Shown: piece after piece, positions 57,800-64,000 of the stretch | Numbering within the stretch: the first letter of the stretch is position 1 | How the letters are laid out: every line of letters starts with the position of its first letter | From: Syntrophus sp964555065 | GTDB lineage: Bacteria > Desulfobacterota > Syntrophia > Syntrophales > Syntrophaceae | Direction: 5' to 3' | Length of the DNA: 64,000 nt | Assembly: GCA_964555065.1 (NCBI GenBank) | Contig: CAZKRB010000001.1 | Location: 1-64,000, forward strand | Made by a program: the position numbers and the translations under genes | The notes under the pieces: model-generated | Database searches by the model: none | What the model was told of the DNA's origin: nothing | Seen by the model: the letters and a program-made list of their open reading frames with translations, nothing else

Positions 57800-59005
57800 T
57801 CATCCCTTATTCCAACTGGTCGTGGTGGGGCGGATCTCACCGATGCGCCGCAGAAGGGGGGTCATGGTCATGCCCTGGACGAAAATCGAGAAGGCAACGA
57901 CGGCAAAGGTGACCGAGATGATCGTTCCCCGGTTCGGCACCCAGTCCGGCAGTCCCACTGCCAATGCCAACGCCAGGGCGCCGCGAAGACCGCCCCAGAA
58001 CAGAACGAACTGATGCTTGCCCTGCACCCGCAGTCCGGAGCGGCCAAAGAGGGCGCAACAGGGGTAGACGGCGAGCGCTCTTCCCAGCAGTACAAGCAGA
58101 ATCGCGATGATCGCCGGCATCAGGACCGTTTTAAAATTCTGGAGGGAGACCTGTACCCCGATGCCAATGAAGATGAAGGAATTGGCGAGAAAACCAAGGT
58201 ATTCCCAGTACGCATGAATGGCCTCTCTATTTTTGGCGGAAAGCGCTTGTCTGAGATTGCCGACCAGAAGTCCCGCGGTCAGCGTGGCGAGGACGCCGGA
58301 AAAATGAAAGTGCTCGGCAATGAGGAATGAAGCGTAGGCGGCGACGGTCGTCAAGGTAAATTCAACAAGACGATCCTCCGTTCGCCCGGCAAGGAGTAAA
58401 ATCGTGCCGGCGACCAGCGCGTCACAGAGCATGCCGCCTCCTACGGTCATCACCAGTTTCCCTGCGATGCTGCCGACTGTGGGAGAACCCCCCGCCGCTG
58501 CGGCAAGAATGACGGCGAAAAAAACAGCGGCCGTACCATCGTTGAGCAGGCTTTCCGCTTCAACCAGCAGCCGGATTCGGCTGTGAACCCCGGCCTCATT
58601 GAACGTGGCGATGACGGAAACGGGATCGGTAGCCGCGATAAGGGCGCCGAAAAGCAGGGCGCTGATCCAGGGCCAATCGGCAAGAACCCGCATTCCCGAT
58701 GCGGTTACCGCTGCGGACAGACATACCCCGACAGTGACCAGAACGAGAATCAGGATGAATTCCTTCCGTAATTTCCCCCAGGAAATCGCAATCGCCGCTT
58801 CAAAGACAAGGGGTGGCAGGAACACATTGAAAATCAGATCCTTGGTGAAAGGAATGGTGGTGTACAGAGGAAAAAATGCCAATAGGATTCCGGCAAACAC
58901 CAACCCCACACTGTAAGGAACCCGGAGCCGCCGGGTCAGGATCGCCACCGCACTGGCAACAAGCAGGAGACTCAGGAACCGATCCAATTTAATCAATAAT
59001 TCCAT
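57800..59005 (-). CDS. Na+/H+ antiporter (CPA1 family)
   Basis: The 401-residue membrane protein has about eleven to twelve membrane segments. Helix-5 motif ALIAATDPVSVIATF and helix-6 motif VEAESLLNDGTAAVFFAVIL carry the conserved aspartates of CPA1 exchangers. The re-entrant region HFHFSGVLATLTAGLLVG and FWGGLRGALALALAVGLP complete the core. It would expel Na+ in exchange for protons at the inner membrane. GGGGGAGG precedes the ATG. It lacks the long C-terminal tail of some NhaP proteins. Confidence 0.92.
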   Translation of the reverse strand: MELLIKLDRFLSLLLVASAVAILTRRLRVPYSVGLVFAGILLAFFPLYTTIPFTKDLIFNVFLPPLVFEAAIAISWGKLRKEFILILVLVTVGVCLSAAVTASGMRVLADWPWISALLFGALIAATDPVSVIATFNEAGVHSRIRLLVEAESLLNDGTAAVFFAVILAAAAGGSPTVGSIAGKLVMTVGGGMLCDALVAGTILLLAGRTEDRLVEFTLTTVAAYASFLIAEHFHFSGVLATLTAGLLVGNLRQALSAKNREAIHAYWEYLGFLANSFIFIGIGVQVSLQNFKTVLMPAIIAILLVLLGRALAVYPCCALFGRSGLRVQGKHQFVLFWGGLRGALALALAVGLPDWVPNRGTIISVTFAVVAFSIFVQGMTMTPLLRRIGEIRPTTTSWNKG

Positions 59006-59032
59006 TTTTTCCTCCCCCGGATTTCTCCTCCT

Positions 59033-60100
59033 CTAACTGATGGGAACGGTGACCGTGGGACCCTGCGGCGACGGCCCGGTCTCCACCAGGCTGAGCAGGA
59101 TCATCAGAAACGTAAAGATACTCTTCGATTGCCGATCCCGGTCATCGATCCAGAACCAGAAATTGCGGTTTTGAACGGCGACAAAGCTGTCGGCGGGCTT
59201 TTCCCTGCCGCAGCGCACCCGGATCAGAGGAGGGGTCTGTTCCCTTCCTTCCCCGATTTCGGGCGACGTGGCGTAGGTTCGCCCTTCAGCCGCGTGCTCG
59301 GCCGGGACGTCGATCTGTGAGCATAATTCGATGATGATGTCCATGATTGAGCGGGTCAGGACGGCGATCTCGCCTTCCCGCGTTGGGGCCGCTCCATAAA
59401 TGATTTTGAACTCATCCGCTTCGGGCTTCAGGTTGAGGAGCCGTCGCACTTCCAACCGGTTCTGACCGATTTCCCGGTCGGCTTTCCGGCGAAAAACCAT
59501 GATGGCCGTATCCTGCCTGTCCTTCCTTTCAATCCGCGTCCCCACGGCCCCGGATTTCTGGATCTGCTCCAGCCGCCCGATCAGCTCCCTGAACTCCGGA
59601 TCTTCCCTGCGGGCAAAGCCGGGCGCCGAGGACTGGTTGTCCATATCGTTAATCGACTTGACGCACAGGTTGAACAGCACCTTGACGGGCCATCCCGCCT
59701 GAACCATGGAGAGAAGCGCGTAGGGGGTAATCGGCGTGAGGAGACTCCGGGTGAACTTCTCCCCGGTGAGGGGGGCATAGGTGATCGTCGGCTTTTCCCC
59801 CCAGGTGGAGGTTCCCCCGATCGCCTGCGTATTGGCGCTGGGCGGGAAGGACCATCCCGCCGCCAGGTTGACCGTGTTCTGGACGCCGACCAGATTGATC
59901 ACCGAAGTCACATCCATGAAAACCGGCGTGTCGGAGTAGCGGATCTTCACGATGTTGAGGAGCATCTGGGTTTTCCAGGATTCGGAAATGGCGACGCTGT
60001 AATCGTAGCGGTCACGGACGATGGCCGGTGCACCGATTCGGGTGCACCCCGCCAGGGGAAAACAAATCAAGACGGCGATCAGGATTCCAATTCTCTTCAT
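59033..60100 (-). CDS. Lipoprotein of unknown function
   Basis: The 355-residue protein starts MKRIGILIAVLICFPLAGC, a signal with a lipobox (LAGC), so it is probably lipid-anchored. The mature part begins VRDRYDYSVAISESWKTQMLLNIVKIRYSDTPVF, later has RLLNLKPEADEFKIIYG and NRNFWFWIDDRDRQSKSIFTFLMILLSL, and ends TVTVPIS. I recognise no enzyme family; it may be an envelope scaffold. The ATG at 60098-60100 follows GAGG. It lies between the antiporter and the AI-2E-type gene, all on the minus strand. Confidence 0.7.
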   Translation of the reverse strand: MKRIGILIAVLICFPLAGCTRIGAPAIVRDRYDYSVAISESWKTQMLLNIVKIRYSDTPVFMDVTSVINLVGVQNTVNLAAGWSFPPSANTQAIGGTSTWGEKPTITYAPLTGEKFTRSLLTPITPYALLSMVQAGWPVKVLFNLCVKSINDMDNQSSAPGFARREDPEFRELIGRLEQIQKSGAVGTRIERKDRQDTAIMVFRRKADREIGQNRLEVRRLLNLKPEADEFKIIYGAAPTREGEIAVLTRSIMDIIIELCSQIDVPAEHAAEGRTYATSPEIGEGREQTPPLIRVRCGREKPADSFVAVQNRNFWFWIDDRDRQSKSIFTFLMILLSLVETGPSPQGPTVTVPIS

Positions 60101-60182
60101 CTCGGCACCTCTTACGGTACGGATGCGGCGTTGCTCCATAACCGGCGAGTTGAGTTCTTTCCTTTCTGTTCCTGCTCTATTC

Positions 60183-61280
60183 TTACGGCTTGGGTTCCGC
60201 CTCGCTTTTGACTTCCTCTCCTGCCGGTTCCCCTTCAGTCACCCATACTCCCAGGAGCCGATAGCTTACGGAGAGCACCACCGGCCCTATAAAAAGCCCG
60301 ATGATGCCGAAGGAGACCAGGCCGCCGATGACGCCGGCAAAAATCAGGAGCAGGGGCAGGTCGGCCCCCTTCTTGATGAGGATCGGGCGCAGGAAATTGT
60401 CGAGCGTGCCGACGACGATCGTCACCACGAGCAGGAGGATTCCCCAGGTCGTCGAACCGCTCCAGAAGAGCCAGATCACGGAGGGGATGAGGACGAGCCC
60501 CGGACCGAGCTGGGCGATACAGAGCATGAACATCACGGCCGTCAGGATGGCGGCAGCCGGGATGCCGGTCAGGATGAGCCCGATTCCTCCGAGGAGCGAC
60601 TGGATCAGGGCCGTACCGACAACCCCGAGCGCAACGCCCCGGACGGTTTTCGCGGCCAGTACGGTGGCTTCCTCTCCGCGCTTTCCTCCCAGCCGGCGCG
60701 CGAAACGAAGGATGGCCGTCGAGGCTGTCTCGCCGCTGGCGTAGCAGATTGCCGCGATGATGACCGTCAGGAGAAACTGGACCGCAATGAGGCCGACGCT
60801 TCCCGCCTGGGACAGGAACCATTTCAACAGCTGTCCGGCGTAGGGGGCCAGGCGTGCCGACAGCCCCTCCGGTCCTGTCCGGACATTCTCCCAGGCAGCG
60901 GCCAGCTTGGGGCCCGCATAGGGAATCCCGGTCAACCAGCCGGGAAGGGCCGGCAGCGCCTGCGCCTGGAAGGATTGAACCCAGTCGGCGATCCGGTCCG
61001 CGTTCTCGATGATGGCGACAATGGCCAGGGAGAAGGGAACAATGAACAAGAGCAGCATGATGATCGTCATGGCGGTGACGGCGAGGCTGCGCTTTCTCCA
61101 CAGCCAGCCCTCCACCTTCAGCATGAACGGCCAGGTGGCCACCACGATCATGGCGGCCCAGACGAGGGAGAGAAGAAAGGGCCTCATGATCCAAAAACAG
61201 GCGGCAATCAGGACGCCGATCCAGAGAATCTGCAGGGTCGTGCGGGTCAGGTCCGGGACGGCCGGTCTATGCATCGTCAT
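60183..61280 (-). CDS. AI-2E family transporter (YdiK/PerM-type)
   Basis: The 365-residue membrane protein has about eight segments, with LQILWIGVLIAACFWIMRPFLLSLVWAAMIVVATWPF at the start and GTLDNFLRPILIKKGADLPLLLIFAGVIGGLVSFGIIGLFIGPVVLSV near the end, the family signature. Members move small compounds or ions by a mechanism that is not settled; autoinducer-2 export was shown only for a few. It follows the pqiC gene on the same strand, with GGAGCGCC before the ATG. Confidence 0.88.
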   Translation of the reverse strand: MTMHRPAVPDLTRTTLQILWIGVLIAACFWIMRPFLLSLVWAAMIVVATWPFMLKVEGWLWRKRSLAVTAMTIIMLLLFIVPFSLAIVAIIENADRIADWVQSFQAQALPALPGWLTGIPYAGPKLAAAWENVRTGPEGLSARLAPYAGQLLKWFLSQAGSVGLIAVQFLLTVIIAAICYASGETASTAILRFARRLGGKRGEEATVLAAKTVRGVALGVVGTALIQSLLGGIGLILTGIPAAAILTAVMFMLCIAQLGPGLVLIPSVIWLFWSGSTTWGILLLVVTIVVGTLDNFLRPILIKKGADLPLLLIFAGVIGGLVSFGIIGLFIGPVVLSVSYRLLGVWVTEGEPAGEEVKSEAEPKP

Positions 61281-61328
61281 GGCGCTCCTCTTTTCTTTGC
61301 CGGAGTAAAGTTTTGGGCAAGGGATCTC

Positions 61329-61964
61329 TCAAGGTTCATGACCTTCCCTTTCCCGCTGTGGAGACAGGGGATTTGCCCGTCTTTGACTTTCCATCTCCCG
61401 GATCGCTGCTGCGATCTCGCCGCTCAGGCGGCCCAGAGCCCGGCTGTGCGCTGCCGCCAGTCCGTTATAACCGCCGCCCTGCGTCGGCTCGGTGATCGTC
61501 GTGCGGCCTGTGTGAGACAGACCTTCCTTCCTGGCGTTCACTCTCCACAGGGCGTCCAGCGTTGCCGACTTGCCCGGTTCCGATTCGAAATGAAGAAGGT
61601 CGATTCCCACCCGATAGGACGCTTCCACAGCCGGCGATTGCGGAAACACCGTGAGCTGCTGCGTCCCGAGCAGCGAGGCCAGGTTCTCGGCGATCACTCG
61701 CGCAATGGCGCCTGGAAGCGGTGACGCCCAGCGGTGGAATTCATCAATGGAAACCGAATTCGGACCGGTTTTTAAAACAATCTGCGGCCGGTCGATCACG
61801 GCAGGGATGAGGACCGGGCCGACGGAAATGGAGGCGTCAGTCATCGTCGCCATGGCCGGCAGCGGCGCCGGGCTCAGCGTATAGAATTGCGACGGCTGAG
61901 TGGAGGCGCAGCCCGCCGGCAAAGCGGCAAGCGCGCAGAGGATAACGCAGGCGATTCTCTTCAT
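61329..61964 (-). CDS. pqiC: PqiC-type ABC transport auxiliary lipoprotein
   Basis: The 211-residue lipoprotein starts with a signal and lipobox (LPAGC) and has the DUF330 motifs FYTLSPAP and SISVGPVLIPAVIDRPQIVLKTGPNSVSI. EFHRWASPLPGAIARVIAENLASLLGT is the conserved core, with a later GGGYNGLAAAHSRALGRLSGEIAAAI. It anchors in the outer membrane and supports PqiB. Its start overlaps the pqiB stop by four bases; a good AGGAGG lies upstream inside pqiB. Confidence 0.9.
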   Translation of the reverse strand: MKRIACVILCALAALPAGCASTQPSQFYTLSPAPLPAMATMTDASISVGPVLIPAVIDRPQIVLKTGPNSVSIDEFHRWASPLPGAIARVIAENLASLLGTQQLTVFPQSPAVEASYRVGIDLLHFESEPGKSATLDALWRVNARKEGLSHTGRTTITEPTQGGGYNGLAAAHSRALGRLSGEIAAAIREMESQRRANPLSPQREREGHEP

Positions 61965-63628
61965 TTGGGCACCTCCTGAACTTTCCCGCGGATGAGGGCA
62001 TCGGGGTTGCGTTCGAGATATTCCGCCAACTCACTGATCGACCGCGCGGCGCGGGCAATCTCCTGAAGAGCGACCCGCAGTTCCTGCTGTGCCGCCGCGT
62101 CTTTTCCGACCAGGGTGCTGTCAGTGCTTGCCAGCACCCGCTCGGCGGCCGAGATGGTCTTCCGGAGTTCCTGGACGGTCGCCATGACCTCCGGGAGCAT
62201 TTCGCCGTCGATGCGGTTCAGCATCCGGTTGGTGTCCTGCATCGTCCGGTTGAGCGTTGCCAGCGTATGCTTCGCATTTTCCCCGATGGCGGCCAGGGGC
62301 ATTTTATCGATCTTGGCGATGATGCCGTTCACCTTGGCTTCCAGATCCTGGAGGCTCCCCTGCATCACGGGAAATTCATAGGGGGGGGCTGTCCAGTCCA
62401 TTTTCACCGCGGGGGCATTGGGAAAGCGGTCAAGGGCGACATACAGCTGTCCCGTCACCAGATTTCCGCTGCGCAGCTGCGCCCGCAGCCCCCGGTCGAC
62501 CATCCGCTGGAGGAAGGCCTGCCGCTCTTTCAGACTCCGGGCGATCTGCTCGGCAGTCGTCGACTTCTTCAGATGCTCCAGGAAACGGGCCGGATAAATT
62601 TCGATGTCCACACGCGGGCGGACGCCTGCCGTCTTCGGAACGTATTCGAGACCGACCCGGGTGACTTCGCCCACGGGCAACCCGAGATACGTGACGGGCG
62701 CCCCGACGGAGAGGCCGCGCAACGATTCATTGAAATAGAGGACATAGGGCGTAACGATCGTCTCTCGCTCCTTCAGCGCCGCCGTGCGGTTGCCGTAAAG
62801 GGGAAAAACCGCGCCCTCCGGTGCAGCTGCCGCAACAGCTGCCGAAGGAAGGGTTTCGAAGGCAATCCCGCCGATCAGCAGCGACACGACGGACTGGGTC
62901 TGTACAGACAAGCCGTTTGCCCCCAGGGAGACATCGACCCCGCTTGCCTGCCAGAAGCGTGTTTGCGGGGTAACATAGCTGTCGTAGGGTGAATTCACGA
63001 AGATTTTGATGTCAATGGATTTGCCGTCCCTGGAAAGATCGTAGCCGATGACCCGCCCCACATTCAGGCGGCGGTAATAAAGGGGGGAGCCGATTCCTAC
63101 CGATCCCAGGGTGTCCGCATGAAGAACAAACTGCCGTCCCGGCTGATCGAGAGTAACCGCCGGCGGAACTTCGAGGCCGATGAATTGCCGGCGGGGCTTG
63201 GTGGATTTCCCGACCTCCAGCCCGATGTGGTTGCCGGCCAACAGCGTACCGATGCCGGAGACTCCGCTCAGGGTGACGCGCGGCTGTTCCACCCAGAATC
63301 TGGCGTCCTCGACGATCAGGCCTTTGGCGCTCTTGTTGATCTTTGCCGTCACCACGACCTTTTTGAAGTCAGGGGTGAGTTCCACCGTCTCCACCCGGCC
63401 GATGTTGACGTCCTTGTACTTCACAAAGGTCTTATCCGCTTCGACTCCCTCGGCCGCCTTGAAGACGATGGTGATCGTCGGGCCTTGACTGAGGATCTGC
63501 TGGATGGCGATCCCGAGGCCGACGAGCGCCGCGACGATAGGAATGATCCAGACCGCCGAGAACCGCATTTTCTTCTTCGGCTTGGCGGTGGCCAGCGGGA
63601 TGTTGTTGAGATCGCCGGAGTCAGTCAT
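61961..63628 (-). CDS. pqiB: PqiB-type MCE protein
   Basis: The 555-residue protein has one N-terminal membrane helix (FSAVWIIPIVAALVGLGIAIQQI) and three MCE (MlaD-like) domains, starting TITIVFKAAEGVEADKTFVKYKDVNIG, FVLHADTLGSVGIGSPLYYRRLNVG and PYVLYFNESLRGLSVGAPVTYLGLPVG. A long coiled coil follows to the C-terminus. PqiB forms a syringe-like conduit moving lipids between membranes. It lies between pqiA and pqiC with a one-base gap and a four-base overlap respectively. Confidence 0.95.
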   Translation of the reverse strand: MTDSGDLNNIPLATAKPKKKMRFSAVWIIPIVAALVGLGIAIQQILSQGPTITIVFKAAEGVEADKTFVKYKDVNIGRVETVELTPDFKKVVVTAKINKSAKGLIVEDARFWVEQPRVTLSGVSGIGTLLAGNHIGLEVGKSTKPRRQFIGLEVPPAVTLDQPGRQFVLHADTLGSVGIGSPLYYRRLNVGRVIGYDLSRDGKSIDIKIFVNSPYDSYVTPQTRFWQASGVDVSLGANGLSVQTQSVVSLLIGGIAFETLPSAAVAAAAPEGAVFPLYGNRTAALKERETIVTPYVLYFNESLRGLSVGAPVTYLGLPVGEVTRVGLEYVPKTAGVRPRVDIEIYPARFLEHLKKSTTAEQIARSLKERQAFLQRMVDRGLRAQLRSGNLVTGQLYVALDRFPNAPAVKMDWTAPPYEFPVMQGSLQDLEAKVNGIIAKIDKMPLAAIGENAKHTLATLNRTMQDTNRMLNRIDGEMLPEVMATVQELRKTISAAERVLASTDSTLVGKDAAAQQELRVALQEIARAARSISELAEYLERNPDALIRGKVQEVPK

Positions 63629-63629
63629 T

Positions 63630-64000
63630 TTATTCCTCCTTGTTGTTGCTGGAATCCCAGATCAGCCGGGGGTCGAAGGCTTCGGCTGCGAGCATGGTCA
63701 GCACGACGACGGCCGCGAAAAACATCACGCCGGCGCCCGGTTCCACGGACATGAGGGGCTGGAGCTGGACGAGGGCGACGACGAAGGTCACGACAAAGAC
63801 GTCCAGCATCGACCAACGCCCGACGAACTCCACCAGCCGATAGAGGCGAACCCGCTCCTGCCGGCTTCCGATGGAGCGGCGCTGGACGGTGAGGAGCAGA
63901 TAGGCCAGGGCGGAAATCTTGGCCATGGGAATGATGATGCTGGCAATCAGAACGATCAGCGCCAGCGGCCAGGATCCCGACTCATAGAGCAGGACGACGC
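63630..64000 (-). CDS. pqiA: PqiA-type membrane protein, C-terminal part
   Basis: The visible 123 residues run from VVLLYESGSWPLALIVLIASIIIPMAKISALAYLL through the conserved PMAKI motif and RLYRLVEFVGRWSMLDVFVVTFVVALVQL to the C-terminus. This is the last pair of helices of the PqiA family. The gene is cut by the end of the window. Its stop lies one base before pqiB, so pqiABC form one operon. Confidence 0.9.
   Translation of the reverse strand, partial: VVLLYESGSWPLALIVLIASIIIPMAKISALAYLLLTVQRRSIGSRQERVRLYRLVEFVGRWSMLDVFVVTFVVALVQLQPLMSVEPGAGVMFFAAVVVLTMLAAEAFDPRLIWDSSNNKEE

Noticed and set aside
57677..58330. 217-codon plus-strand frame over the antiporter gene
   Set aside because: Most of it is antisense to the antiporter, which has clear CPA1 motifs.

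Overview
The window is a chromosomal segment of a Gram-negative anaerobe, most likely a deltaproteobacterium (Desulfobacterota) close to the Syntrophus type. The evidence is gene content and order, not a database match: a DUF1844 gene, ispE and tRNA-Gln in one line; the order rpsF-rpsR-DUF2232-rplI-dnaB; rpoH beside clpB; grpE-dnaK; a class III ribonucleotide reductase; TrpB2; and an ADP-forming acyl-CoA synthetase fused to an acetyltransferase. Most of the window looks GC-rich. The stretch at about 50.1-57.7 kb looks more AT-rich and may have been acquired.

Layout. 1-2.4 kb: end of a tRNA-Gln, ispE, a DUF1844 gene, htpX. 2.4-7.5 kb: clpB divergent from rpoH, and rpoH convergent with dnaB. 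7.5-9.9 kb: ribosomal operon rpsF-rpsR-DUF2232-rplI-dnaB with a candidate S6:S18 leader and an internal terminator. 10-13.6 kb: a TRIC-type channel, a secreted helical protein, a decayed ribbon-helix-helix gene, a truncated cas2 relic, mscL and an orphan cydB. 13.7-18.1 kb: a LysM lytic transglycosylase coupled to a divergent bifunctional penicillin-binding protein. 18.4-25.8 kb: HAD phosphatase, APH-like kinase, ankyrin protein, hotdog thioesterase, ettA, and an SPFH/zinc-ribbon pair. 26.3-36.7 kb: nrdD (Arg where the radical Gly is expected), gmhA, grpE, dnaK, surE, a stress protein, a GpsA-like dehydrogenase, and trpB2 behind a tryptophan attenuator. 36.8-43.1 kb: a small Cys-rich protein, rarA, a Pat-like acetyltransferase, mtaD. 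43.9-50.1 kb: an NtrB/NtrC-type pair, a ModF-like ABC ATPase, a YqhD-like alcohol dehydrogenase. 50.3-57.4 kb: a metal-efflux operon (Cys/His-rich secreted protein, TolC-type, CusB-type, CusA-type, PII-like, then a lipoprotein gene broken at two A-runs). 57.8-64 kb: Na+/H+ antiporter, a lipoprotein, an AI-2E family protein, and pqiC-pqiB-pqiA.

Together the genes cover protein quality control under heat shock (rpoH, clpB, htpX, grpE-dnaK), replication and translation (dnaB, rarA, S6, S18, L9, EttA), envelope upkeep (PBP, MltD-like protein, GmhA, PqiABC, MscL) and metal export. I found no insertion sequence, prophage or CRISPR array. The best leads are the Trp attenuator on trpB2, the Gly-to-Arg change in NrdD, the lipoprotein gene with two -1 slippery A-runs, the PII-like gene in the efflux operon, and the cas2/ribbon-helix-helix relic pair.
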